Shown: piece after piece, positions 47,821 to 59,480 of the stretch
How the letters are laid out: each line of letters begins with the position of its first letter
Position numbering within the stretch: the first letter of the stretch is position 1
Origin: Sphagnum magellanicum
Lineage: Eukaryota > Streptophyta > Sphagnopsida > Sphagnales > Sphagnaceae
Assembly (NCBI GenBank): GCA_021904315.1
Contig: CM038921.1
Coordinates: 12,492,146 to 12,556,145, forward strand
Direction: 5' to 3'
DNA: 64,000 nt
The notes under the pieces: model-generated
Databases searched by the model: none
The model's input: only the letters and a program-made list of their open reading frames with translations
What the model was told of the DNA's origin: nothing
Made by a program: the position numbers and the translations under genes

Positions 47821-48082
47821 GCCGATCTCGTCCGTTGAAAACAGAATGTGCGACCATCGGTAGCGGGTGGTGAACGGCGACGAGAAAGCCGATCGTGTCC
47901 GTTGAAAACATGATGTGCGACCATAGGTATCGGGTGATGAACGGCGATGAGAGAGCCGATCGTGTCCGTTGAGGACATGATGTGCGACCATCGGTATCGG
48001 GTGATGAACGGCGATGAGAGAGCCGATCGTGTCCGTTGAAGACATGATGTGCGACCGTCGGCAGCGGCCGATGAGCGGCCAT
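47821..48082. repeat. 67-bp minisatellite, four copies
   Basis: GCCGATCGTGTCCGTTGA (first copy GCCGATCTCGTCCGTTGA) starts at 47821, 47888, 47955 and 48022, giving an exact 67-bp period. Each unit also carries ATGTGCGACCAT and GGTGATGAACGGCGA-like words. It is unusually rich in CG dinucleotides compared with its AT-rich neighbours. Since 67 is not a multiple of 3, it opens long frames on the minus strand in all three phases; these are not genes. Confidence 0.92.
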
Positions 48083-48105
48083 GAGAGAGAGAGAGAGAGA
48101 GAGAG
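48082..48105. repeat. (GA)n microsatellite
   Basis: GA run directly at the end of the 67-bp array. Confidence 0.85.
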
Positions 48106-48577
48106 CGAGAGCTCCTCCGCGCTGGCAGCCTGTTTTTCATTGGTGAAATTTCGCCAAAAAAGCGAAATGTTTTTATAAAAAATAAATAAATGAAGTGATT
48201 TTCGAGGTTTTCAATCGCCACAAGTGAGGGAAAAGAATAGTAAAATCAGAGTTTTTAAAAATATTTGGCTTTCAGTTTTTAGCCAAAAATAAAAAAAGGA
48301 TGATTAAATTTTTGTATTGTATTAAGGGTTAAAGCCATATTTGGCTAAATTTTCCTACAGATGATTCCCACTTTGGCTTTAAAACAAAATTCCTTAAAAA
48401 AGACTCTGATCCCACCTCAAGCTACTGAAACATTCAAAAAATCACATCATTTCTGAATTTTCGATTTTTGGTTTCCTTTTCCAACAAAAATTTGCCAACT
48501 TGAAAAGGGTAGCCCTAACAGGTGAGCATTGCGCTTACCGAAAATAGTGGGTAGGGATTGACCATCCCATAATACAT

Positions 48578-48682
48578 TTTATCTCTAGTTGAAGCCTTCC
48601 ATAATAAATAAAATGATCCAATTTATGGATGAGTAAATTGGATTTTTTAAATTTTTAATGGAAGGCTTCATCTAGAGATAAA
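48578..48682. repeat. Hairpin-forming inverted repeat, ~45-50 bp arms
   Basis: The left arm begins TTATCTCTAGTTGAAGCCTT and the right arm ends AAGGCTTCATCTAGAGATAA. They pair with few mismatches through CCAATTTA at the turn, leaving almost no loop. It could be a tiny foldback element or the source of a small-RNA hairpin. Confidence 0.75.
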
Positions 48683-50143
48683 TTGGTTTTTGTGATGAAA
48701 TTCAGAAAACCATCAATTTTTTGGGGGTAAAACTCAAAAAACCATAATTTTTGTGGTGAACTAGGTTCGTCCTATCTTCACCCCCTTTCCTTTTGCCTGA
48801 GCGCGTCCACTGCTGCTACATATATTTTCAGTGCTCTTACCTGTAGAACTACTATGATTACTCTCGAACCTTGAGCATTAAATGCTGAGTTTCAGCATTT
48901 CACACTGAGATTTAATAAAGTTTCCTTACTTTGCAGATACCACTCAAGGTTTTTTTTTAAAGGATTTTGTGATGTAGCCAAGGTGGCGACCATCCAGAAA
49001 CTAATTTAGCCACACTTCTGACTACATACCAGATACGAAAGGAGAAAAAACCCAGGATCTTTCTATATTCTTGGCTACTTACTGGAACTTATTGTAAAAA
49101 TCTGGCGATTTGAATTTATTTTTCTTTTCTAAATTTGGCGAATTTGGACCATTTTTTTCCCATGGAAAATCCTTTGTAGTGGTCGAAGTCACATTTTTCA
49201 GGTCGAACTTTTGCAAAAATTCGCCAATAAAAAAAAACACTGGTACCACTGAAAGAGGGTATAGAGTATAGAGGGTGAAAGTTGGCCCAAAGAGAGGGTG
49301 AAGACAGGGTGACTTTACAGATAACTCTATTACGGAGACAAGGTGACTTTGCAGATAACTCTATCATGTAGTGGCAGATTGGGAATAGTGATATTTATCA
49401 AACTCTGTGCTGGCAGAAATTTTCTAGTGTGTGTAGAGGGCAAATTATCAAATGAAATTTTTCCTTCACAAAAGGGGTGAGTATTTCATTTTTAAAAATG
49501 CCCAGTCAAATTTTTTTTTCCTTTTTTTTAACAAGAAAAAAACAATTTTGTGCCAGTGCTTTACATCAAGTTGTGCCCTTTGAGTGGGGCGTTCCCAAAA
49601 CAAGCCCCTAGTCAAGGCAAGGGAGAACTTATTTCACTTAGAGTAGCAAAATCAGCCAACAAGAATCTGCTTGAAGGTGTAAGTAGATTCACATGTCTTG
49701 ATAACAAACTTCCTCGAAAGCTTTACAAATACACACCATTACAAATTACCAAACCATAACAATGGATTATACTCCTAAGTTATTACAACATGAGCAGTGT
49801 TGTGCAACTGTGATTTCCTTCCATACCATACAATTCAAACTTTCTGACAGTTTTGCAAATCAGTACCCAATTGCTTTACTTTTGCAGAGGTATCATCACA
49901 AGTTCTTGCATCTGTCCAGATGCACAGATGTAGTTACATAGGCACTATTTCCAAACATGATTTTAATATATTATTCAGGCAGCTAATCTTCAGGTTGGGA
50001 AAACACATTACACTAGAGAAAGCCACATTGTCCTGGATACTCCATATACCAATTCTTAGAGTGATTCTCATCACCCAAAATGTCTCATTGAACTCAAAAT
50101 GCTGCTTGAGAACATAGAATTCATTAACTCAGCTTGCAAATTA
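48683..50143. other. Intergenic, 3' flank of the serpin gene
   Basis: Contains AAACCAT(C/A)AATTTTT-like direct repeats near 48705-48750 and a small duplication, GTGACTTTNCAGATAACTCT, near 49309 and 49347. Part is 3' UTR of the minus-strand serpin gene. No gene seen. Confidence 0.4.
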
Positions 50144-51513
50144 CTAGTCTGCCTTTGTTGGGTCGGTTACGTGCCCTATGAAAAGGATAACATTTGTGGA
50201 TTCCTCCTTGATTATGAACAAGAATGGGTGGTCAGCCACAAAATGTTGGGGTTCTTGGTAGCACATCAACTCCATAACGACTCCAGTAGCAGCTGCCGCC
50301 TCTGTGCCTTTCTCATTAACTTCAACAAAAGCCTTTTGAAAAATATCAGAAATGTAAAGATGACAATGATCATCGCCTGCCACCACTGATGAGTCAAGCA
50401 TTTCTGTAAAATCGGCTTCATTTGGTAAGAAGGGCAAAGTGAGACCCAAGCTTTGCAAAGCTCGAAATACCTCAAATCCACATGATATCTTGAACTTGGG
50501 TAGCTGGAAGTCAGATACAGGAACTTCTCGAGTTATTTGAGCAAGGTCATGTGATAGCACCTTTGGATCCAAACTTTGCTCAAGTTGCAGCAGCCCCTTC
50601 TTTTGATGAGGCAGTAAGATGTACATTGAGAAAATGTGGCATTTATCATTCCCTACGGTATTATAGGGAAGACGAAGTGCTTTGAAAGTTTCAAAGCTTT
50701 TGATGTGTTGTTTCTTCTTTGTTTGCATCATTGGCACCTTGAGGCTCCTTCCATCCAATAAGTAGAATTCCCTGTCTTTGGTGTTTGACTCTGCAAATGG
50801 CTCTTGCCAGGTACCTTTGAAGTACAGAGCATTGGTTAAGACCAGCCTTGTCAGTTTGTTGATTGAACCTTCAGGTAGAAGGTTTTCAATTCTTCCACAG
50901 GTTTCCTCCTCGGCCCAAGCATTAATTTCCTCTCTGGCTTCATTAGGCTGGACCACACAAAACCAACCGAATATCTAGATCTATTCTCATAAAATTGCTG
51001 AAATTTCAGTTGACATGAATTTGTGCCATGAACACAGCAAACCCTAAACCAAACGAAGGAACAACAGTCCGAGGTCAAACCTACCTCGTGAATGAAGTCG
51101 ACCGACCCAGCTTCACTTCCATAGCTATTCTTGAGCAGCTTCTGAAACGTGGGTTTGAGTTTCAAGCTCTGCTCCACCCACACGCGGTTTGCAACCTTCA
51201 GCAACGGACCACCACCACCACCATGCTCACTGCCTGCATTCGCCAGCACCACACTCGTTAATTGCGAGGAGAATTTATGCAACGGATCCCCTTCTTGGGG
51301 CAGCTTCAGCAGCTGAGCGATCTGTTTCCGCGTGGCTCCCTTGGCCCCAGCCAACGCCATCGCCAATGTGATGGCAATACTGAGAGGCGACATCACTAAA
51401 TTGGTCGCCTTCTCGTCGTCGTCGTCGTTGTTGTTAATCTTGAGCAATGCCTGGTATAACTCCATACTAAACTCGGATACCCCCTGTACTTCCGCTGCTG
51501 CCTGCACATCCAT
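50144..51513 (-). CDS. Plant serpin (serine protease inhibitor family)
   Basis: Two exons, 51085-51513 and 50144-50947, with the single intron at the position usual for plant serpins (after SVDFIHE). The product has 410 residues from ATG 51513. Conserved blocks include NLVMSPLSIAITLAMALAGA, LVLTNALYFKGTWQEPF, PKFKISCGFEV, FQKAFVEVNEKGTEAAAATG and FVADHPFLFII. The hinge EKGTEAAAAT is small and flexible, as in inhibitory serpins, so loop insertion should work. The reactive loop after it is GVVMELMCYQEPQHF. By counting from the hinge, P2-P1-P1' is about L-M-C, not the Leu-Arg bait of well-known plant serpins. No signal peptide is visible, so the protein is probably cytosolic. Its target protease cannot be named from this. 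Confidence 0.9.
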
Positions 51514-51929
51514 GGCTCCTCCCTCCACGAACTTGAAGTGCACTCGTGATGATGGACCAGTAATTCTGAAACTCTTGGGTATGTTGAAAATTTGGTATGT
51601 GTGTGTGTGTCTCAGCTCTCTCTGTGTCTCTGTGTCTCTCTCTCACACACCCACCCACTCCGAGTTTTTACTCTCTCTTTCTTTCTTGATTGATTTTCTG
51701 TCTCGGAAATTGTGGGATTTGCTGCGAGGTGCGAGAGAACGAAGATGGAATGCGCGCTTGACCAGGGACTGGGTTATCGCGGGTGGACGGGTGGCGCCAG
51801 GGTGCGAGGTGGCATTTCCATGTGGCGCATTGCGGGTGAAAATTCAAGATCACGCTTTCTAATAATAACCCTGTTCTCACTAATTGATCACCCAATGACT
51901 TCAGAGTAGGCTACTAGGTAATGAACTTT
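51514..51929 (-). promoter_or_regulatory. Leader and promoter region of the serpin gene
   Basis: Upstream of the serpin ATG. It contains GT/CT-rich tracts (51597-51650) probably in the 5' UTR and a GC-rich segment (51720-51840). No clear TATA box was found. A MITE-like element (51930-52147) begins about 420 bp upstream of the start codon. Confidence 0.4.
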
Positions 51930-52147
51930 TAAAGGTGCATTCACACCTAATGTGAAGTCAGGGTTAAATGAAAATCTAGGTGGCATCTTAGGTGGCAGAA
52001 AATGTTAAATGGGCGATTGTTTAATATTAAGTGAATGTTAACTTAACATAAAATCTTTGTGGTAAATAGGTTTAGGTTCGAAATGACTAGGTTGGTGTTA
52101 GGAACTTAATATTAAAGTCCTTAACACCAAGTGTGAACGCACCTTTA
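51930..52147. mobile_element. Second MITE-like family, ~218 bp with 27-bp inverted ends
   Basis: The left end TAAAGGTGCATTCACACC and the reverse complement of the right end TAAAGGTGCGTTCACACT match at about 22 of 27 positions over the full ends. TA sits at both borders, which might be a Tc1/mariner-like (Stowaway) target duplication or part of the repeat. There is no coding capacity and no other copy in this window. Confidence 0.65.
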
Positions 52148-55100
52148 TGTTGGGCTGTTTCCCTCTTGACTTTGGAAGTTCTTTCCAGTGTCTTTTTCTT
52201 TTTTAACCCTCTCGGTAAGATCTTACCAAGGTTATAGTAGTGCCGGAGCCTAGGGTCAGCTTTCATATTGACAAAATGAATAATTTTTTTATTTTCAGAA
52301 AATTATTTGAATTTTATAATTATTTCATGATCTACTATTTTCTTTGTCATATGAATGAAATTATTCAAACATGTAGCTTTCAATAATTGTAATGGTTTTC
52401 AACACCTTTAGCTTTTTATTTTCACAAATGTTCATTTCATTGTTCATTTCCTTATTGAACTCCTTGATTGGATCCGGCAACAAACTGTCAAATAATTAAT
52501 TAAATTTTAAATCTTAACTTGGACATTTGATTTTTTAATTCTGAAATTTTAATGGTTATAAATAATAATAAACACATGTTTTTTAAGTTTATGGGACAAT
52601 CTAGTGTGTCTAGATTGTCTCAATCTTGAGTTGTTGAAAGTCTTGTGACCTAAAGACATGTCTTGTGAGGTGCAGGACGTAGTTAAAGTTTTACCTTTTT
52701 GTGTTTTGTTACATGGTGATGTGATCATCACCTTGTTGGCAATTTGTCCTTGAAGAAGGAAGGTGATGGCAACTAATAATAGTGGCATTGTAATTATTCC
52801 AATTCTTCTATACCTAGTTTATTGTTGAGCATGCGTGTTGGTTCATAAGCTTTTTGCAAGTTTTTTATGTGGAGGTGTTGTGTCGAGGAAATGTAAGAAG
52901 AAGGATGGAGATAAGGAGTTGGAAAAAGGATTTAAGGGGAGCAATGTTCTTGGCAAGACATGACCTAGAAAAGCTAAGTATCATTTTGTGAAATCATGTT
53001 GTTCTTCTAATTGATTTTGTTTTCTACAATAGAAGTTGTATCCGATGTTTATTTTTCGTTGCGTAGGTATAGTTTTTTGTGAAGTTGTAGAAAAGAACAA
53101 TGTCAATAATGTTTTGTGTTTTCATTGATTTGAAATTGGAGATCTGAAAAGGATGACAATGTTTAGGTTCATGAGTTTGAGAAGTCCTATGCATAAAGGT
53201 TTGGGTAGAATTTGTCTTTGTTGTGGGATCATGGAGTAAAGGTGCCTTGGTTTGGGAATTCATCGTTGAAGAAACAAGGGTGGACATTTTTTATTTTTAC
53301 CTTTGGAAACATAGGATGATAGTTGTCCATAGACAAGGGAGGCAAAGAGAGAGACAATTCTAATCCATTTTCTTTGGTTTAGGGTTGTTAAAGATTATAG
53401 TAAATAATGTGTGTTGATTGGCAAGATTGCGTGTTGATTTTTAAAGTTTGGTGTTGATATTTGGAAGCATGTTTTCAAGATGCTATGAATAAAATTTCTC
53501 AAGTGTTTGCATGAGCTATGTATGGGAGTGATAATGTAGATAGTGTAATAGGCAAATTTTCAAGTTGCACCAATTTTGGTTATAGTATGTGGTTTAGACT
53601 TGACATTCAACATCTTGCAGATTTTTAATTTTATAGAAAATTTGGCATAAATAATAAATATTTTTTCAAAAATTTCCACAAATTTTTTTTAAAAAATTTA
53701 TCTCAAAATAGTTTAGGTATTACGATATTTTAAGAATTATTTGATTACAAAACTAACCTTCATGTATGATAATGTATTAATAGGTATACATAGGGTGTTG
53801 AATGGGCTCATGTGTAAATCTGCAAAAAAATGATATAGCCAATGAAATTGTTGAAATTTTGTGGATTTTTTTCTTAGTTATCTTGAATAAACTAATAGTT
53901 AAATGTGTAATAGGGTTTGATAGGTTTGTGAATTTTTTTAAAGATCAGTGGAAATGCCACAAAAGGGGTCATTATTTTCAATGTTCAACAAAAAAAAAAT
54001 TGTGTGTAGGTTAGAAAAGGTTTTTGCAAGCCAATGGGATTGTTAAATTTGAATTTTGTGGTCTGAATTTGTTTACTTAATTATCATGAATGAAAAATCA
54101 TTATATGATACCATAATACCTTGGCCTCTTTGACACTTGTTTGTTGAATAATTAATTAATGTTGAGGATTCCATTTTAACAAATGACACATTTTCAAATG
54201 TTTCATTAGATTTTTTATTTTCTTTTAAATGTTTTTTGAAAATTTCAACATTTTTGAAAATAATGTAATTAATGTCAAATTAGTGTAAATATTATGGTAG
54301 TTATTTACAAACATGGTTCCAGCACATTACTTGTCCACTTTGTTGTTCTTTTTCTTTGTGGTAGAAATTTTCGTAAGTTGGGATTTTTTTTTCCAAATTG
54401 GTCACAAATCAGTGCCTTTTAAAACAAAGTTCATGGTTGTTTCTAATAAGTCCACCTCTTGGTCACTTTATGAATTTTTTTCATTGCCATGTAATCCATT
54501 AATGAATTCAAAGTTCTAGGTAGGCCTTAATTATTTTTCAATACTTATTTCCTTTGAGTGGTAATATCTTGGTAAACTTTTAAGCTTTGGTTGACTTCAA
54601 TTTCTTTTCTCTTAGTCCTTCTGCCTTTCCTTTATGGTGTCTTTCTTTTGGAATCAAAAGATCTCCCATAAGATTTTTAATCATAATGACAACTTCAACA
54701 GCGTTGTTTTAACAATTATAATAAAATGTCAATTTTCAAGTAGAGTTGTTATTTTAAAAATTCCAAAACATTATGTTCATGTTTAATGAATATTTGAATG
54801 TATTATTCTTAATAAACATTTCCAAAAGATTTTGGAATCAAAAGATTGACTACAAAGTTTTTAATCATAATGAGCACTTCAACAATGTTGTTTTTGCAAT
54901 TATAATAAAATTTCAATTTTAATGTAAAATTCCCAAAAAAAATCTTCACAACATTTCATTCAAATTTTTTTGCATTGTAAACACAAAAACATAATTATGA
55001 ACACAAAGACATAGTTGTGAAAAAAAAGGATAAAGAGGAAAAAGGTGATCTTATAACACACCTCCTTGATGTTGTGAAAATAAAAAAAATACAAGGGTTG

Positions 55101-55740
55101 CCAACATTGTCACATGTTTCTTCAACTTTGGGAGGGGAAAAGACCTAAAGGATGATGTTCTAACATCCCTTCTTATGTGTTTGATCGTGGGAATGAAAGC
55201 AAGTTGGGTGATGCAATTGCAAAATTGTACTTTTTGCTCCTTGTTTATAACCTTGTTAAGGTGAAATAAATAATTAAAATAAATTGAATGAAAAGGGAAA
55301 TAAAACAAAATAGTAAAACAAAAGTTTTTTTTTAAAAAAAGAACAAAAAAAAAGACATTAAAAAAAAATGTTGCCACCACCTTAAACTTTAATTTAATTC
55401 ATGATATTTTTTTTCATTTTTTACAGCAAAATTATTTGAGTTTACACTTTAAAAAACCTTTAAAAAAAATTTGATGCCAACCTTTTTTGATGGTTACATA
55501 TAACCCCCAAAAAACATAATATCAAAAATGTTACAATAATCCATTTTTTGAAAATTTTCAATAACCATAATTTGACCAAAATTCAAGACCATTTAAAAAA
55601 TTTATACATATGTTTCAAACAAGTAGCCAAAAATATATAAACACATTTTATAAAAAATATTTTCATATTTAACTTGTAACCAACTTGATGAAATTTTTTA
55701 TGTATTATTCATTATTTTGGTTATAATAAAAATTTGACAA
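52148..55740. other. AT-rich gene-free region
   Basis: No supportable gene. A possible zinc-knuckle remnant (WKCHKRGHYFQC, about 53950-53985) could derive from a copia gag but is too degraded to call. The phrase AATCATAATGA(C/G)(A/C)ACTTCAACA recurs near 54680 and 54865. Confidence 0.4.
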
Positions 55741-55744
55741 AGAA

Positions 55745-56580
55745 AAACTGACGCGTTCCCAAGTCCTTTACTAGACCCACTTGAAGGTCCAAGTACGTTG
55801 AATTACAAAAAGTTGGGATTTGAGGGCCGCTCCCAACTTCCAGCATTAAAAGGGGGTAGAGGGGTGTGTTAGAAGTCCCGAGATTAGACTAGGAAGAGGG
55901 CCAAGTATTATCTCACTCGAATTTGCATCCAAAACCAACCACAAGAGGGTTAATTCACATTCGGGAACACCCTTAAGTGTTGGGACAAGCCACGAGCATT
56001 TGGACTCATTTGACTCACCATGGCCCGGACTCAAAGGAAGCCACCGCCTTCCCCCATATAGTATTCTCTGCAGCTTTCCGCCGAGGCTACATCCGAATAA
56101 CACTTTTTCCCAGGACTCCCAAGGAGGAGTCTCGAAACTGTCTTGGGTTGGAGTCCCGGGACTTTGGGAGCTCATATCTCCCGGCTCCGACTTCCAATTA
56201 GAGTGAGGTCTAAATCAAATTTGTAGCTCTCCTCGAAAGCTTTCCAATGCCATGCTGTACTCCTTCAGCAAATTTCGGGAAGAGGTTGATTCTCGACTTT
56301 TAGTGGTCGGGAGTCAAACTGACAGTTTGACTCCTAGCCCTTCTTTTGCCCATAACTTGGGCTGCAGATGTCCAAATGGCACATGCGAGGCTATTTTGGG
56401 CATCTAAACTTCAAGACCTTTCCATTGATATAAAGAACACCTCAATGCGAGGTGTTTTGACCCTTGAATTCAAGCTCTGAATTTTCGGGAATCCTGGAGG
56501 ACTCCAACTTCCCACTTTTGAGAGTGTGAGTTTCATCCTCACACTTATCCCAAAATGGGGTTGCGACAAAAACATTGCAT
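55745..56580 (-). mobile_element. LTR-like sequence, copy 1
   Basis: A GC-richer block in AT-rich surroundings. Read on the minus strand it begins TTGTCGCAACCCCATTTTGGG and contains GTCAAACTGTCAGTTTGAC and AGCTACAAATTTGATTTAGA. These words align in order with the plus-strand copy at 56.8-57.4 kb. Starting with TG(T)TGCGACCC-type sequence is reminiscent of an LTR, but no polyprotein, primer site or target duplication could be defined. Confidence 0.45.
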
Positions 56581-56807
56581 GATCACAATCACATGAATGC
56601 CCTCACCTTATGTGATCTTTTGCATTAATATCATGTTGTAATAGATGAATGAAAATGTCATTTCAAAATACATTAATATAATTCATGATATAATTTTTGA
56701 TGTCACAATCCTTAACACCACAAAGTTACTATGTGTATCGTTAAAGTAATATAACCATATTAAATTTTTTCCAATATTTTTGAGTTTGTGTAGGGTAAAT
56801 GTTGCGA

Positions 56808-57440
56808 CCCTAGTTTTGGGCTCGCGACCAAGGCAAAGGATTGCAAAGGTGTGAGTTGAAAGTGAAGTTCAAGAATCAAATTTCATGCTCACAAGAGTGT
56901 ACAAGAATGTGAAGGAATGATTCACACATTCTCAAATGGGTTTTCACTTTGGGAATTGGAGTCCCTATGAACAAAATATTTGGAGAGCGATTTCAAAATG
57001 CAAAATTCATTGAATTGAAAAAATTCCTTATATTATTAAAAAGCTCTTGAAACGTAGATCTTTAAAATGTGTTCCATGATATATTTAAGTATTTACATAA
57101 GTTATAGCTCAAAAAAGGGTCAAAAATCAAACTATCAATTTGACTTTCGACTACTAAAAGTTGAAAATCATCATAATTTACTTACTTGTAGGTGGAGTGA
57201 CACATTTTGTTGAAAAGCTTTTGATGAGGGTTACAACTTTGTTTTAGACCTCATCTCAATCGAATGTTTGCACAAGAAATTATGGCCATTCAAAGTGCTG
57301 GGAATCACAATTTTGAAAATTTCAAAACTCCTAACTTGGGAGTTCCAAAACAAAATGATATTTGAATGTAATTCATGTGACGAATCACAAAGAATACTAT
57401 AAAAAGGAAGGTGATGACTTTTTTCAAGTCCAAGTCATGA
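56808..57440 (+). mobile_element. LTR-like sequence, copy 2 (inverted relative to copy 1)
   Basis: Starts TGTTGCGACCCTAGTTTTGG and contains ATCAAACTATCAATTTGAC, CGACTACTAAAAGTTGAAAA and TTACAACTTTGTTTTAGACC, matching the reverse complement of 55.75-56.58 kb with strong divergence. A TATA-like CTATAAAAAGG lies near 57398, where a promoter in an LTR would be. It is more AT-rich than copy 1, suggesting it is older or more mutated by methylation-driven C loss. Confidence 0.45.
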
Positions 57441-58480
57441 TGAGTCTTGTAAGTCTATGTGTGCTTGTGGTTTGTTCATGCACCAAAAATGTTCAAATCA
57501 TGCATTAATCAACTTGTTGTTTGATTTATGTAGATTAATATGAATAATTGGCTTGTTTGTCATTTGTTTTAATTTTCATTCCAAAGTTTCAGCACACCTT
57601 TCTATTTCCATAATGCTATGAATTAAGGAGTGTATCCCCATTCTTTATAATGTTTTCATCTTCGAATTCACATTTGAGTTTCACAAAGAATTTGAAGGTG
57701 TGTCAACAAGACCCTCTTGGAAACACCTCCTTTCAAAACTTGACAATCATTTTATGCTTAGGTAAAAAAATAAAAACCATCATAAAGATGAGATAAGATG
57801 ACATGAATATGTCATAAACAAGCTTTCATTGTACGATGCCAAGTTATACAAATAAGTAACACAAAATTTGATTTTGAAACCTAAATCAACCTTTAGGAAA
57901 CACATCAAATTCAAAGTGAAATAAGTAGTCATATGAGATTTTCCCCCTTTATTCTCCTCAGAAACATACTACTGTAGTAAGGTTGATGAACAAACATTTA
58001 AAAATTCATAGGAACAGAATTTGAATCCTCACACATTGTTCCTCTACTTCTAAAGCTCAAAAAATATTTGTAACCCTCCAATTTGTGCATCCATTGACAC
58101 AAAAGTCATTCAACTTGATTAAGGAATATGAAAAAAATATTGAAAAGTGCTTGATGATAAGAATGTGTTTGGTGATGGGTGATTCTACCCTAGTTAGTAA
58201 AAATATTGCCCATGCCATAATTTGTTGTGATCAAGAAAGGCTTCTTGCTAACAATGGTTGAATGCAAAATGAAATATTTATTCACCCCATTTGTTTTGAT
58301 GCCAAATCGATGGAAGCCATGAATTGCCAAGCTCAATCAAAATCGTTCTCAAAGGCAACATCCACTTGAATTGATGGTCATTTAGAAGCAGCCTACCCTT
58401 TTGCCACCTTTGCATTTATTGTTGTTAACCTAAGTATGCCATGAGGACATCAATGAGGGTGCTTGAAGCTTTACCCATCA
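57441..58480. other. AT-rich gene-free region
   Basis: No gene, RNA or clear repeat seen. Confidence 0.35.
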
Positions 58481-58484
58481 ACAC

Positions 58485-58695
58485 TAAAAACACATCTATA
58501 AGATTGTAGAGAAAACTCTACAATAACAAGAACATAAAGAGAACTGTTGCATTGGTTCCAGGAAAGCCAACAGGCCAAGAATGAATGCAGCCATGACCTT
58601 ATGAGTGTCACTCACAAAGTATTAGACCATCACCTTCATCATGAATGGAAGTCACTAGCTGCAAGTACTTCCCACTGGCTGCATCAGCTCCTGAC
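58485..58695. repeat. Dispersed repeat shared with an intron of the rhomboid-like gene
   Basis: CATGACCTTATGAGTGTCAC and TCACAAAGTATTAGACCAT here match 45736-45770 inside the rhomboid-like gene's second intron. The preceding GAGAAAACTC...AAC and CCAGNAAANCC words match 45650-45705 and, again, 45890-45945. On the minus strand it reads LQLVTSIHDEGDGLILCE before a GTGAGTG donor-like site, so it may be a fragment of an old exon. Confidence 0.55.
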
Positions 58696-59269
58696 AGTGT
58701 GTGTGTATACAAGTGCATAGACAATAATAATCTGTTCAAAGTTTTTGAGCACAATTTTTTTTGTTTACAAAAATCTACATCCTGAGTATTTATCACATTT
58801 CTGGAATCATTCTTCTTGTCAATTTCTGGATATTGAAGGTCTATTCTCCTTCGTCAATTGCCATTTACATCAGAAATATCCTCAACCCATTTGGATTACT
58901 GAGAGCTTGATTGATACACAATAAAAGGGAAAAGAATTACACTTACTTCAGACAGTCCAAAAAGTGGAAGAACATGCTGCTTCTGTCATCGAATATGTGG
59001 TATCTGATACACACCCAAGAACACTAGGATTATGAAAAATCAAGTTGATTCTTTCCATGTACAATAGTCTTTTTTCAAGTCTGGAAAAATGTGAGGAGGC
59101 TAGAGATAAGATACCGCGCAACAGCATTAGTCAACCATTTGTATCTGCAGCTTTGGGGTTGGGAAATCACCCTTTGTCCTGCAACTGGATATCACATTAT
59201 GCAACAGATGATGTCTTAAGCCTTTAACCCTACAAGCATGGGGAAGAGCTGTTCAGGATGCCAACAAAA

Positions 59270-59480
59270 CAGAACTGTGAATCCACGGCTACTTCTTTTC
59301 TGTGCAATGAAAAAGAGCTTGATGCCCACAAAAAAAGAAAACATCGTAGATCCCTGGCTGCTTCTTTCTGCAACGAAGTGCTTCATGCCCCCCCAAAAAA
59401 AAGAAAGAAGAAAAGGAATGTGAGGCCGTGGCTACTTCTTTCCACAATGAAGTGCTTCTTACCCACCAAACCAGAAACGT
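59270..59480. repeat. Three imperfect ~65-70 bp repeats upstream of the NHL gene
   Basis: CACGGCTACTTCTTTTCTG, CCTGGCTGCTTCTTTCTGC and CGTGGCTACTTCTTTCCAC each start a unit, followed by (G)CAATGAA, GTGCTT and an A-rich tail. The copies differ in the length of their A run. Confidence 0.65.

Noticed and set aside
47503..48221. Minus-strand frames of 127-180 codons
   Set aside because: They read through the 67-bp minisatellite, which stays open in all phases; the predicted repeats are frame-shifted versions of one DNA unit.
50099..51862. Plus-strand frames opposite the serpin gene
   Set aside because: Antisense shadows of the serpin exons and leader.
53940..54010. Second copia zinc knuckle (WKCHKRGHYFQC)
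   Set aside because: One cysteine is missing from the motif and no protease, integrase or reverse transcriptase trace follows.
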